DNA from: Streptomyces sp. CB02923
Lineage (GTDB): Bacteria > Actinomycetota > Actinomycetes > Streptomycetales > Streptomycetaceae
Reading direction: 5' to 3'
Assembly: GCF_001905005.1 (NCBI RefSeq)
Contig: NZ_LWKZ01000024.1
Location: 961,299 to 1,025,298, forward strand
DNA: 64,000 nt
Below the pieces are notes generated by a model, which saw only the letters and a list, made by a program, of their open reading frames with translations, had not been told where the DNA came from and did not search any database. Position numbers and translations under genes: made by a program. Shown one piece after another: positions 42,183 through 51,395 of this stretch. The stretch's first letter is position 1. Each line of letters opens with the position of its first letter.

Positions 42183-42258
42183 TTGCGAACGTAGCATCCG
42201 CAGGTTTCGCAGATTCCGCCGATCCGCAGCCCGGCACGGGAGGAAATCCGCAGGGTGG
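42183..42258. promoter_or_regulatory. Repeated-motif promoter region of the prp operon
   Basis: TTGCGAA (42183-42189) is shared with the aceA-side regulator region. It is followed by CCGCAG at 42198, TTTCGCAG at 42204, CCGCAG at 42224 and AATCCGCAG at 42245, irregularly spaced over about 60 bases between the divergent regulator and prpD. Candidate binding region of the RamB/PrpR-type protein. Confidence 0.4.
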
Positions 42259-42355
42259 AGCGGTCGCGGCGGGGCCCGTCGCGGGGCAGGCTCGGCAGCG
42301 TAGGACGCCGCACCGCGCACCATCGCCGCACCGCGCACCATCTTCGAGGAGCCCC

Positions 42356-43873
42356 GTGATCGACCATCAGGTACGTGTCCACCCCAGCGCCGCCCGGCTG
42401 GCGCGTGAGGAGCAGCTCGCCTGGAAGCTGGCGGCCGTCGCCACCGGCACCCAGGACGCCCCGGATCTCGATCCGGACGCGGCGGCGATGGCGGCCAACC
42501 GGGTCGTCGACAACGCGGCGGTGGCCATGGCCTCGCTGCGCCGCCGCCCGGTCTCCGTGGCCCGCGCCCAGGCCCGGCCGCACACGGGCGCGCCGGGTGC
42601 CTGCGTCTTCGGCGCCGACGGTCTGCGGGTCTCGCCCGAGTGGGCGGCCTGGGCCAACGGGACCGCCGTACGGGAGCTGGACTTCCACGACACGTTCCTG
42701 GCCGCGGACTACGCCCACCCCGGTGACAGCATTCCGCCGCTGCTGGCCGTCGCGCAGCGCACCGGGCGCGGTGGCGCCGAACTGCTGCGCGGCATCATCG
42801 CCGCGTACGAGGTGCATGTCGCCCTGGTGCGGGGCATCTGCCTGCACCGGCACCGCATCGACCACGTGGCCCATCTGAGCGCCGCGCAGGCGTGCGGTCT
42901 CGGCGCGCTGCTGCGGCTGCCGACGGAGACGGTGTACCAGGCCGTCCAGCAGGCGGTGCACACGACGACCGCGACCCGGCAGTCCCGCAAGGGCGAGATT
43001 TCCAGCTGGAAGGCGTTCGCTCCGGCCTTCGCGGGCAAGGCCGCGATCGAGGCGGTGGACCGGGCGATGCGCGGCGAGGGCTCGCCCTCCCCCGTCTACG
43101 AGGGCGAGGACGGTTTCCTGGCCTGGATGCTGGACGGGCCGGACGCCGCGTACACGGTCGGCCTGCCGGAGCCGGGCGAGCCGCGGCGCGCCATTCTCGA
43201 CACGTACACCAAGGAGCACTCCGCCGAGTACCAGGCGCAGGCCGTCATCGACCTGGCGCGGCGGCTGCGGGAGCGCACCGGGCCGCTGGAGAAGGTGCGT
43301 GGGATCGTGCTGCACACCAGCCACCACACGCACCAGGTGATCGGTTCCGGCTCCGGCGATCCGCAGAAGTACGACCCGGAGGCCAGCCGCGAGACGCTGG
43401 ACCACTCGGTGCCGTACATCTTCGCGGTGGCGCTGGAGGACGGGGGCTGGCACCACGAACGCTCGTACGCGCCCGCGCGCGCGGCGCGGCCGGAGACCGT
43501 GGAGCTGTGGCGGAAGATCAGCACCGTCGAGGCCCCGGAGTGGACGCGGCGCTATCACCACCCGGACCCGGAGCGGCGCGCGTTCGGCGGCCGGGCCGTG
43601 GTGACGCTGGCGGACGGCACGGTGATCGAGGACGAGCTGGCGGTGGCCGACGCGCACCCGGCGGGGGCGCGACCCTTCGGCAGGGACGGTTATACGGCCA
43701 AGTTCCGCACTCTGGCCGAGGGCGTCGTCGCGCCCGCGGCGCAGGACCGTTTCCTGGCAGCGGCCCACGGGCTGTCCGCGCTGGACGGGCCCGGCCTGGA
43801 CGGCCTCTTCCCGGCCGTCGGCGCCGACGCCCTCACCGCGTACGACGCGTCGCTCCCGAAGGGCCTGTTCTGA
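42356..43873 (+). CDS. prpD: 2-methylcitrate dehydratase (MmgE/PrpD family)
   Basis: 505 residues. Dehydrates 2-methylcitrate to methylaconitate in the methylcitrate cycle. MmgE/PrpD features: VVDNAAVAMASLRRRPVSVA, ELDFHDTFLAADYAHPGDSI with the family's conserved His and Asp, KGEISSWKAFAPAFAGKAAI, and C-terminal VRGIVLHTSHHTHQVIGSGS and LDHSVPYIFAVALEDG. GTG 42356 follows GAGGAG. Its stop overlaps the prpB start (TGATG). No acnM/prpF-like gene is present, so this PrpD presumably works with a housekeeping aconitase. Confidence 0.94.
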   Translation: MIDHQVRVHPSAARLAREEQLAWKLAAVATGTQDAPDLDPDAAAMAANRVVDNAAVAMASLRRRPVSVARAQARPHTGAPGACVFGADGLRVSPEWAAWANGTAVRELDFHDTFLAADYAHPGDSIPPLLAVAQRTGRGGAELLRGIIAAYEVHVALVRGICLHRHRIDHVAHLSAAQACGLGALLRLPTETVYQAVQQAVHTTTATRQSRKGEISSWKAFAPAFAGKAAIEAVDRAMRGEGSPSPVYEGEDGFLAWMLDGPDAAYTVGLPEPGEPRRAILDTYTKEHSAEYQAQAVIDLARRLRERTGPLEKVRGIVLHTSHHTHQVIGSGSGDPQKYDPEASRETLDHSVPYIFAVALEDGGWHHERSYAPARAARPETVELWRKISTVEAPEWTRRYHHPDPERRAFGGRAVVTLADGTVIEDELAVADAHPAGARPFGRDGYTAKFRTLAEGVVAPAAQDRFLAAAHGLSALDGPGLDGLFPAVGADALTAYDASLPKGLF

Positions 43874-44778
43874 TGCTGCACACCCGCACCACCGCCGCGC
43901 AGCGCCGCCGCGGCCTGCGCGACAAGCTCGCCTCCGGACGGCTGCTGCGCGTCCCCGGCGCCGTCAACCCGCTCTCCGCGAAGCTCATCGAGGACACCGG
44001 CTTCGAGGCGTGCTACCTGTCCGGCGCGGTGCTCGCCGCCGATCTCGGCCTGCCCGACATCGGCCTGACCACCTCCACGGAGATCGCCGCCCGCGCCCAG
44101 CAGTTCACCCGGGTCACCGGCCTGCCCGCCCTCATCGACGCGGACACCGGCTTCGGCGAGCCGATGAACGCGGCCCGGACCGTCCAGCTGATGGAGGACG
44201 CCGGGCTGGCCGGGCTGCATCTGGAGGACCAGGTCAATCCCAAGCGGTGCGGCCATCTGGACGGCAAGGCGGTGGTGCCGCGCGAGGACATGGTGCGTCG
44301 GCTGCGGGCCGCCGCCGACGCGCGCCGCGACCCGGACTTCCTGCTGATGGCCCGTACGGACGCACGTGCCGTGGAGGGGCTGGACGCGGCGATCGGCCGG
44401 GCCCGCGCGTACGTGGACGCGGGCGCCGACGCGGTCTTCCCGGAGGCACTGCGCGACGAGGCGGAGTTCGCCGCGTTCCGGGCCGCCGTGGACGTACCCC
44501 TGCTCGCCAACATGACCGAGTTCGGCAAGAGCCCCCTGCTCGACGCGGCCACCCTCGAACGGCTCGGCTACAACATCGCCCTCTACCCCGTCACCCTGCT
44601 GCGCCTGGCGATGGGCGCCGTCGAGGACGGCCTGCGCACCCTCGCCGCCGACGGCACGCAGGAATCGCTGCTGCCGCGCATGCAGACCCGCTCCCGCCTG
44701 TACGAACTCCTCGGCTACGAGCAGTACGCGGCCTTCGACTCGGCCGTCTTCGACTTCACCCTCCCGCCCGGCGACTGA
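43873..44778 (+). CDS. prpB: 2-methylisocitrate lyase
   Basis: 301 residues. Cleaves methylisocitrate to pyruvate and succinate. Isocitrate lyase/PEP mutase barrel with LPALIDADTGFGEPMNAART, LHLEDQVNPKRCGHLDGKAV (catalytic Cys in KRCGH), MARTDARAVEGLDAAIGRAR and NMTEFGKSPLLD. The length and KRCGHLDGK loop distinguish it from the 427-residue AceA. It overlaps prpD by one base and precedes prpC by 41 bases with its own ribosome-binding site. Confidence 0.95.
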   Translation: MLHTRTTAAQRRRGLRDKLASGRLLRVPGAVNPLSAKLIEDTGFEACYLSGAVLAADLGLPDIGLTTSTEIAARAQQFTRVTGLPALIDADTGFGEPMNAARTVQLMEDAGLAGLHLEDQVNPKRCGHLDGKAVVPREDMVRRLRAAADARRDPDFLLMARTDARAVEGLDAAIGRARAYVDAGADAVFPEALRDEAEFAAFRAAVDVPLLANMTEFGKSPLLDAATLERLGYNIALYPVTLLRLAMGAVEDGLRTLAADGTQESLLPRMQTRSRLYELLGYEQYAAFDSAVFDFTLPPGD

Positions 44779-44819
44779 CCACGCTCCCGCCCGGCGGCCG
44801 TCCCGCACCGGAGGCCACC

Positions 44820-45956
44820 ATGACCACCACCCCACCGGAGATCCACCGCGGCCTGGCGGGTGTCGTCGTCGACACCACCGCCGTCTCCACCGTGATCACC
44901 GAGACCAACTCGCTCACCTACCGCGGCTACCCGGTCCAGGAGCTGGCCGCCCACCGCTCCTTCGAGGAGGTCGCGTACCTGCTCTGGTACGGCGACCTCC
45001 CCGACGCCGCGGAGCTGCGCGAGTTCCAGGCCCGCGAACGGGCCCTGCGCCCCCTGGACCGCACCACCTCCGACCTGCTCGCCCGGCTGCCGCAGAGCTG
45101 CCACCCGATGGACGTGCTGCGCACCGCCGTCAGCTTCTTCGGCGCCGAGGACCCCGCCGAGGACGACGGCAGCACCGCGGCCAACCGCGCCAAGTCCCTC
45201 TCCCTGCTGGCGAAGCTGCCGGTCGTGGTCGCCGCCGAGCACCGCAGGCGGCGCGGCCTCGCACCGGTGCTCCCCGACCCCGGCCTGGGCTTCGCGGAGA
45301 ATTTCTTCCACATGTGCTTCGGCCGTGTCCCGGACCCCGCGGTGGTCCGCTGCTTCGAGATCTCCCTCATCCTGTACGCGGAACACAGCTTCAACGCCTC
45401 GACGTTCACCGCACGCGTCGTCACCTCCACCCTCTCCGACCTGTACAGCGCGGTGACCGCCGCCATCGGCGCGCTCAAGGGCCCCTTGCACGGCGGCGCG
45501 AACGAAGCCGTGATGCACATGCTGGAGGAGATCGGCGCCCCGGAGCGCGCCGACGCCTGGCTGACGGACGCCTTCGCGGACCAACGCAAGATCATGGGCT
45601 TCGGGCACCGCGTCTACAAGCACGGCGACTCCCGCGTCCCGGTGATGCAGGAGGCCACCGACCGGCTCGTCGCCCTCGCGGACACCCCGGAAGCGGCCCG
45701 CCTGGCGGCCCTGCACACCGCCCTGCGCGAGGCGGTCCTGCGCCGCAAGGGCATCCACCCCAACCTGGACTATCCGGCGGGCCTCGCCTACCACCTGATG
45801 GGCTTCGACATCCCCGCCTTCACCCCCATCTTCGTCATGAGCCGCATCACCGGCTGGACCGCCCACATCACCGAACAGCTCGCCCACAACGCCCTGATCC
45901 GGCCGCTGGGGGCGTACAACGGGCCGGGGCAGCGAGGGGTGCCGGAGGTGGTGTGA
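44820..45956 (+). CDS. prpC: 2-methylcitrate synthase
   Basis: 378 residues. Condenses propionyl-CoA with oxaloacetate. Citrate-synthase fold of the short type II form: TYRGYPVQELAAHRSFEEVA, first catalytic His in LKGPLHGGANEAVM, second in IMGFGHRVYKHGDSR, and the Asp in HPNLDYPAGLAYHLMG. Assigned to methylcitrate rather than citrate by its position in prpDBC. ATG 44820 follows GGAGGCC. The operon ends at a hairpin shared with the convergent acyl-CoA dehydrogenase. Confidence 0.93.
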   Translation: MTTTPPEIHRGLAGVVVDTTAVSTVITETNSLTYRGYPVQELAAHRSFEEVAYLLWYGDLPDAAELREFQARERALRPLDRTTSDLLARLPQSCHPMDVLRTAVSFFGAEDPAEDDGSTAANRAKSLSLLAKLPVVVAAEHRRRRGLAPVLPDPGLGFAENFFHMCFGRVPDPAVVRCFEISLILYAEHSFNASTFTARVVTSTLSDLYSAVTAAIGALKGPLHGGANEAVMHMLEEIGAPERADAWLTDAFADQRKIMGFGHRVYKHGDSRVPVMQEATDRLVALADTPEAARLAALHTALREAVLRRKGIHPNLDYPAGLAYHLMGFDIPAFTPIFVMSRITGWTAHITEQLAHNALIRPLGAYNGPGQRGVPEVV

Positions 45957-46010
45957 CGACGGATGCGGGCCTCCGCCGCGAGGTGACCGCGGATGCCCGC
46001 CGGACCCGGT

Positions 46011-46037
46011 GCCCGCCGGACCCGGTGCCCGGCGGGC
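46011..46037. terminator. Bidirectional terminator between prpC and acyl-CoA dehydrogenase
   Basis: GCCCGCCGG (46011-46019) pairs perfectly with CCGGCGGGC (46029-46037) and abuts the stop codon of the convergent gene. The left arm is part of a 16-bp tandem repeat (GCCCGCCGGACCCGGT at 45995 and 46011), so an alternative stem is possible. Confidence 0.65.
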
Positions 46038-47174
46038 TCACCCCTCCCGGTACAGCTCCTTGGCGATGATCGACCGCTGGACCTCCGTCGCCCCCTCGTA
46101 GATGCGCGGTGCGCGGACCTCGCGGTAGAGGTGTTCCAGGAGGTGGCCGCGGCGCAGGGCGCGGGCGCCGTGGATCTGGACGCAGATGTCCACGGCGTGC
46201 TGGGCGGTTTCGGTGGCCAGGAGTTTGGCCATGGCGGAGCGTTTGGCGATGTCGGGGGCGTTGCTGTCGTAGGCGGCCGCGGCCGCGTAGACCAGGAGGC
46301 GTGCGGCCTCGATGCGGGTGGCCGTCTCGGCGAGCTGGTGGGAGACGGACTGGAGGTCCTTGAGCGGGCCGCCGAAGGCGGTGCGGTCCGCCGCGTGGGC
46401 GAGGGCGGCGTCCAGGGCGGCCTGGGCCATGCCGACCGCGAAGGCGCCGACGCTCGGGCGGAAGAGGTTGAGCGTGCGCATCGCGACGCCGAAGCCGCGG
46501 TCCACCTCGCCCAGGACGTCGTCGCGGCTCACCGGCACGCCGTCGAAGACGAGGGTGCCGATCGGGTGCGGGCTGAGCATGTCCAGCGGTTCCCCGGACA
46601 GTCCCGGCCGGTCGGCGGGGACGAGGAAGGCGGTGATGCCGCGGGGGCCCGCGCGGCCGGTGCGGGCGAAGACGGTGACGAAGTCGGCCTCGGGCGCGTT
46701 GGAGATCCAGCACTTCTCTCCGGTGAGCCGCCAGGGCCCGGCGCCCGGCGGGCCGTCCGGCTCGGCGGCCAGGGTGAGCGCGGCGGCGTCGGAGCCCGCG
46801 TCCGGCTCGCTGAGCGCGAAGGCGGCCACCGCGCGGCCCGCGACGACCTCCGGCAGCCAGCGGTCCCGCTGGGCGTCCGTACCGGACTGGACGACCGGGT
46901 ACGTGCCCAGGCCCTGGAGGGCGAGCGCGGTCTCGGCCTCGGTCGACTCCTGGGCCAGGGACTCGCGCAGCAGGCACAGATCGAGGGCGCGTACGGGTCC
47001 GTCGGCGGGGAACACCCGGCGCAGCAGGCCGTGTTCGCCGAGGGCGGCCACCAGGGGGCGGTTGACGCGGCCCGGCTCGCCGCGTTCCGCGAGCGGGCGC
47101 AGCTGTCCGGCGGTCAGCGCGCGCAGTTCGGCGCACCATGTCCGTTCCTGCGGTCCCAGCGCGAATGCGGTCAC
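46038..47174 (-). CDS. Acyl-CoA dehydrogenase (aromatic/alicyclic acid pathway)
   Basis: 378 residues. FAD-dependent desaturation of an acyl-CoA. AFALSEPDAGSDAAALTLAA, WRLTGEKCWISNAPEADFVT, the FAD/adenine region AKLLATETAQHAVDICVQIH and the catalytic region APRIYEGATEVQRSIIAKEL. GTG 47174 after GAGGGAG begins the normal N-terminus. Divergent from the aryl-CoA ligase gene (256 bases). EGATEVQR-type members are found in 2-aminobenzoate and cyclohexane-carboxylate clusters, so a ring-derived CoA ester is a plausible substrate. Confidence 0.9.
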   Translation of the reverse strand: MTAFALGPQERTWCAELRALTAGQLRPLAERGEPGRVNRPLVAALGEHGLLRRVFPADGPVRALDLCLLRESLAQESTEAETALALQGLGTYPVVQSGTDAQRDRWLPEVVAGRAVAAFALSEPDAGSDAAALTLAAEPDGPPGAGPWRLTGEKCWISNAPEADFVTVFARTGRAGPRGITAFLVPADRPGLSGEPLDMLSPHPIGTLVFDGVPVSRDDVLGEVDRGFGVAMRTLNLFRPSVGAFAVGMAQAALDAALAHAADRTAFGGPLKDLQSVSHQLAETATRIEAARLLVYAAAAAYDSNAPDIAKRSAMAKLLATETAQHAVDICVQIHGARALRRGHLLEHLYREVRAPRIYEGATEVQRSIIAKELYREG

Positions 47175-47430
47175 GGGCGGCTCCCTCGTCTCGGGCCCGG
47201 GGTGGCCGGGCGGGTCGCTCGGGTCGGTCGGCGCGGGTGGCTTTCCGGTACGGTCCACGCCGCCGGACCGTATCGCGCTCTGTTGACTGCCGTCACCAAC
47301 ACGTTACGCTGACGGCGGGCCGGCGCGGCAGTACCCGGACGGTTTCCCCAGCACGCCACGGCCGGATGCCGGGCAGGTCCGAGCACGGTTCCGAGCGTCC
47401 CCGCCGTCGTCCGCAAGGGGGCACCCCGGC

Positions 47431-49110
47431 ATGGACCTGACGCCTTCGGCACACGCCGACACCTTCACCCGCGACCACCTCCCGCCGGCCGGCCGGTGGC
47501 CGCGCCTCACGGACCTCGGCTACCCCGGCCGGCTCAACTGCGGGGCCGAGCTGCTCGACGCCACGACCGAGCGGCTGGGCGCCGGCCGCCCGGCGTTCCG
47601 GGACGCGTCCGGCACGGTCTGGACGTACGGGGAGCTGCGCGAGCGGGTGGACCGCATCGCGCACGTCCTCACCGACGACCTCGGGGTGCTGCCCGGCCAC
47701 CGGGTCCTGCTGCGCGGCCCCACCACTCCCCTGCTGGCCGCCTGCTGGCTGGCGGTGATGAAGGCGGGCGCGGTGGCCGTGACCGTGCTGGCCACCCAGC
47801 GCCCGCACGAGCTGGCGACCATCTGCGGCCTGGCCCGGGTGGCGCACGCGCTGTGTGACGTACGGGCGCTCGACGACCTCGCGGCGGCCGGTGTGCCGGG
47901 ACTGCGGATCACTCCGTACGGCGGGGACGGGCCCGCGGACCTGCTGCGGCTCGCCGGGCGGCACTCCGGCCCGTACGAGGCGGTGGCGACCGCGTCCGAC
48001 GACGTCGCGCTGATCGCCTTCACCTCGGGCACCACCGGACGGCCCAAGGGCTGTATGCACTTCCACCGCGACGTGCTGGCCATCGCGGACACCTTCTCCG
48101 CGCAGGTGCTGCGGCCCACGCCGGACGACGTGTTCGCCGGGAGCCCGCCGCTCGGCTTCACCTTCGGCCTCGGCGGGCTGGTGGTCTTCCCGCTGCGGGC
48201 CGGTGCCTCGGCGTTCCTGGCCGACTGGGGCGGCCCCGCACAGTTGCTGCGGGACGTCGCGCGGCACCGCGTGTCCGTGCTGTTCACCGCGCCGACCGCC
48301 TACCGGGTGATGCTGCCGAAGCTGCCCGGGTACGACGTCTCCTCGCTGCGCCGCTGCGTGTCGGCGGGCGAGAACCTGCCCGCCGCGACGTGGCGGGCGT
48401 GGGAGAAGGCGACCGGGCTGCGCATCATCAACGGCATCGGCGCGACGGAGCTGCTGCACATCTTCATCTCGGCCGCCGACGAGCGGATCCGGCCGGGGAC
48501 CACGGGGCTGCCGGTGCCGGGCTTCGAGGCGCGGGTGGTCGGCGCGGACGGCCGGCCGGTGCCGGACGGGACGCCGGGGCTGCTCGCGGTGCGCGGCCCG
48601 ACGGGCTGCCGCTATCTGGCGGACGAGCGGCAGCGGGAGTACGTACGCGACGGCTGGAACCTGACCGGCGACACCTACGTGCGGGACGCGGACGGCTACT
48701 TCAGCTACGTGGCACGGGCGGACGACATGATCATCTCGGCCGGGTACAACATCGCCGGGCCCGAGGTCGAGGACGCGCTGCTGCGCCACCCCGACGTCGC
48801 CGAGGCAGCCGTCGTCGGCCGGGCCGACCCGGAGCGCGGGCAGGTCGTGGTGGCCCATCTCGTCCTGCGGTCCGGCGTGCCGCGCGGGCCGGAAACGGTG
48901 GCGGCGCTGCGCGACTTCACCAAGTCGGCCGTGGCGCCGTACAAGTGCCCGCGCGAGATCGTCTTCCACGACGCGCTGCCCCGGACGCCGACGGGCAAGC
49001 TCCAGCGCTTCCGGCTGCGGGGCGGGGACGGCGCAGGTGGTGACGGTGCGGGCGGCGGCGATGCGGGTGGCACCGGTACGGACAGTGACGGCGCGGGCGA
49101 CGCGGCATGA
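47431..49110 (+). CDS. Aryl-CoA ligase (2-aminobenzoate/benzoate-CoA ligase family)
   Basis: 559 residues. ATP-dependent activation of an aromatic acid to its CoA thioester through an acyl-AMP. AMP-binding P-loop FTSGTTGRPKGCMHFHRDVL, A5 motif NGIGATELLHIFIS, A7 WNLTGDTYVRDADGYFSYVA, A8 RADDMIISAGYNIAGPEVED and the catalytic Lys in RTPTGKLQRFRLR. The GATELLHIFIS region resembles benzoate/2-aminobenzoate-CoA ligases. The last 30 residues are a Gly/Ala/Asp-rich repeat tail. ATG 47431. With the flavin monooxygenase/reductase at 54156 it suggests CoA-dependent anthranilate degradation. Confidence 0.88.
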   Translation: MDLTPSAHADTFTRDHLPPAGRWPRLTDLGYPGRLNCGAELLDATTERLGAGRPAFRDASGTVWTYGELRERVDRIAHVLTDDLGVLPGHRVLLRGPTTPLLAACWLAVMKAGAVAVTVLATQRPHELATICGLARVAHALCDVRALDDLAAAGVPGLRITPYGGDGPADLLRLAGRHSGPYEAVATASDDVALIAFTSGTTGRPKGCMHFHRDVLAIADTFSAQVLRPTPDDVFAGSPPLGFTFGLGGLVVFPLRAGASAFLADWGGPAQLLRDVARHRVSVLFTAPTAYRVMLPKLPGYDVSSLRRCVSAGENLPAATWRAWEKATGLRIINGIGATELLHIFISAADERIRPGTTGLPVPGFEARVVGADGRPVPDGTPGLLAVRGPTGCRYLADERQREYVRDGWNLTGDTYVRDADGYFSYVARADDMIISAGYNIAGPEVEDALLRHPDVAEAAVVGRADPERGQVVVAHLVLRSGVPRGPETVAALRDFTKSAVAPYKCPREIVFHDALPRTPTGKLQRFRLRGGDGAGGDGAGGGDAGGTGTDSDGAGDAA

Positions 49111-49279
49111 CCGGTGACGCCGTTCGCACCGGCGGTGCCGGTATGCGATGCCGCCGTACCGCGTCCCGGCGGCTACGGCTACGATCGCGCCCTGAGCGGC
49201 CACGGCACGGCAGCCGTCCGCGCGCGCCCCTGCGCCCCCGGGCCGCCGACCGGAGCACGACAAGGCGGGAAACGACCAC

Positions 49280-50152
49280 GTGAGCGACCAGTACGCACAT
49301 GGCACGCCGCGGTCCCTGATCGTCACCTTCTACGGTGCGTACGGGCGCGGCCCGGCGGGCGGACCCGGCGGCCCGGAGGGCCCGGTGCCGGTCGCCGCGC
49401 TGATCAGGCTCCTCGGAGAGCTCGGCGTCGACCCGCCGTCGGTGCGCTCGGCGGTCTCCCGCCTCAAGCGCCGCGGGCTGCTGGTCGCCGCCCGTACGGA
49501 GTCGGGGGCGGCCGCGTACGGACTCTCGGACGCGGCGCACCAGCTCCTGGACGACGGCGACCGGCGGATCTACGGCAAGCCGTCCCCGGGGCCGTCGGAC
49601 GGCTGGGTCCTGGCGGTCTTCTCGGTGCCCGAACAGGAGCGCCACAAGCGCCATCTGCTGCGCTCCCGGCTGTCCCGGCTCGGCTTCGGCACGGCCGCGC
49701 CCGGCGTGTGGATCGCGCCGTCCCATCTGTACGACGAGACCCGGCACACCCTGGACCGGCTGCAACTCTCCCCGTACGTCGACCTGTTCACGGGCGCGCA
49801 CGCGGGCTTCGAACCGACCGCCGACGCGGTGGCGCGCTGGTGGGACCTGGAATCCCTCGCCGGCCGGCACCGCGCCTTCCTGAAGACCCACGAACCGGTG
49901 CTGCGCCACTGGTCGAACCGCCGCCCCGTGCCACCGGAGGCGGCGTACCGGGACTATCTGCTGGCGCTCGACGCCTGGCGCCGCCTCCCCTACGCGGACC
50001 CCGGCCTGCCCTCTCCCCTCCTGCCGGAGGACTGGCCGGGCGGCCACGCGGCGGACGTCTTCGGCCGGCTGCACGCCCGGCTGCGGGCGACGGGCGCGCG
50101 GTTCGTGCGGGCGGCGGTCGGCGAGCCGGGCCGGGCGGCCGCGGCCACCTGA
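49280..50152 (+). CDS. PaaX family transcriptional regulator
   Basis: 290 residues. PaaX-like repressor of aromatic-acid catabolism, responding to aryl-CoA in known members. N-terminal SLIVTFYGAYGR, PVPVAALIRLLGELGVDPPS and VRSAVSRLKRRGLLVAARTE form the winged helix; WVLAVFSVPEQERHKRHLLR and the central APGVWIAPSHLYDETRHTL, then ARWWDLESLAGRHRAFL are the PaaX central and C-terminal domains. GTG 49280. It lies 169 bases after the aryl-CoA ligase gene on the same strand, which supports control of this aromatic module. Confidence 0.92.
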   Translation: MSDQYAHGTPRSLIVTFYGAYGRGPAGGPGGPEGPVPVAALIRLLGELGVDPPSVRSAVSRLKRRGLLVAARTESGAAAYGLSDAAHQLLDDGDRRIYGKPSPGPSDGWVLAVFSVPEQERHKRHLLRSRLSRLGFGTAAPGVWIAPSHLYDETRHTLDRLQLSPYVDLFTGAHAGFEPTADAVARWWDLESLAGRHRAFLKTHEPVLRHWSNRRPVPPEAAYRDYLLALDAWRRLPYADPGLPSPLLPEDWPGGHAADVFGRLHARLRATGARFVRAAVGEPGRAAAAT

Positions 50153-50165
50153 CACCGGCGCGCGG

Positions 50166-50930
50166 TCAGCGCCTTCGCTGGTGGGCCGCGGCGGCGGCCA
50201 TCGGACGCGGCCGGGCGGCGGCGACGGCGGAGACGACGTCCTTGAACGAGCCGCACATGCGCGTACCGGCCACCGCCGCCAACTCGCCGAAGCTGCCCAC
50301 CCCGTAGGTGACCGCGACCGGCTCCATACGGGCCGTGACCGCCATCCGCATGTCGCCGACCGTGTCCCCCACGTAGGCACTCTCCCAGGGTGCCACTCCC
50401 AGGTCGGCGGCGGCCCGCAGCACCATCTCCGGGTGCGGCTTGCCGCGCCGGACCATGTCCTGGCTGATGACGGGGCCCAGCAGGTCGCGGATGCCCAGCA
50501 CGTCGAGCAGGGCTTCGGCGCTGCGGGTGCCTTTCGAGGTCGCCACGGCCAGTTCGATGCCGTGGGCGCGCAGCGCGGAGAGCCCGGCGGCGACGCCGGG
50601 GAACAGTAACCGCGGCCCCTCACGCAGCACTTCGTGGGCGAACAGCTCGCGGTAGCGGCCGATGGCGGCAGCCACCGCCTCGTGGTCCTCCGGCATGGCG
50701 AGCAGCTTGCCGAAGGCCGGTCCTGGCGGCTTGCCGATCGCGGCGGCGGCCTGCCGGGGCGTGACCGAACGGCCCTGTTCGGAGGCGACCTTGACCAGCA
50801 GTCTGCTGATGGCCGGCAGGGTGTTGGCGAGGGTCCCGTCGAGATCGAATACGGCGGCCCTGATGGTCTCGCCGGCCGCGGCCCGCGCGGCGCCCCCGGG
50901 ACGTGGCACGGCTCCCGCTGATTCACGCAT
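50166..50930 (-). CDS. HAD superfamily phosphatase (phosphoglycolate phosphatase-like)
   Basis: 254 residues. Haloacid-dehalogenase hydrolase: motif I AAVFDLDGTLANTLPAISRL with the nucleophile and acid/base Asp, alpha-helical cap, motif II ELAVATSKGT, motif III Lys in RRGKPHPEMVLRAAADLGV and motif IV AYVGDTVGDMRMAVTARM. Substrate unknown; Gph-type proteins hydrolyse small sugar phosphates or phosphoglycolate. ATG 50930 follows AGGTG. HAD enzymes also occur in butyrolactone biosynthesis (dephosphorylation step), and the AfsA-type gene is 2.2 kb away, but it is on the opposite strand and the link is speculative. Confidence 0.88.
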   Translation of the reverse strand: MRESAGAVPRPGGAARAAAGETIRAAVFDLDGTLANTLPAISRLLVKVASEQGRSVTPRQAAAAIGKPPGPAFGKLLAMPEDHEAVAAAIGRYRELFAHEVLREGPRLLFPGVAAGLSALRAHGIELAVATSKGTRSAEALLDVLGIRDLLGPVISQDMVRRGKPHPEMVLRAAADLGVAPWESAYVGDTVGDMRMAVTARMEPVAVTYGVGSFGELAAVAGTRMCGSFKDVVSAVAAARPRPMAAAAAHQRRR

Positions 50931-51395
50931 TGCTCGACACCTTCCGATTTCCTGTGGGCCCTGTGCATTTGTGGGTCCGGTCACCGTCCGTGACGGCGGC
51001 GCCGGACGCGGGAAGACGTGCCGGCGGTGCCCGCCCGGGAAGCTGCGGGCGCGCCGTGGCACACCGGTGTCCAAAATTGGCGTGCTCTCGTCGGAGCGGC
51101 GTCTCGGAGCCGCGTCCGCCCCCTGACCCGCCTTCGCCAGATTTAAAAACCGTCTGCGCTGTTTGTCAATGCACCCAGCGGGGCCTCGGCCGGGCCAGAA
51201 CAACGCCCCATGTCGGCATGCTGGAGCGGGAACTGACGGCAAGTGAACCACCCAGGAAACTCGTTCACCTCAACTGCACCACAGCAACACTGAAGTAACA
51301 CCAATCACTTGCTATTGCAGTTTTCGAACCGCATGGTTGGTTTAGTATGTAGAATGCGGTGCGCTCACAGCCGGACTAGAGACAGGACGGACACT
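50931..51395. other. Divergent intergenic region HAD phosphatase / GBL receptor
   Basis: About 465 bases. Contains the promoters of the HAD gene (minus) and the first receptor-type TetR gene (plus), including the ARE-like element at 51321-51344. No gene is supported. Confidence 0.7.
51321..51344 (+). promoter_or_regulatory. ARE-like element 1 (GBL receptor site)
   Basis: TTTTCGAACCGCATGGTTGG with AACC/GGTT inverted around GCAT, in the promoter of the first receptor-type gene. Fourteen bases (ACCGCATGGTTGG plus flank) are identical to element 2 at 52179-52203. Confidence 0.6.

Noticed and set aside
40670..43768. 1032-codon frame spanning prpD antisense and the RamB/PrpR gene
   Set aside because: Only its last 489 codons are the regulator. 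The first half is the antisense of prpD and the divergent promoter region.
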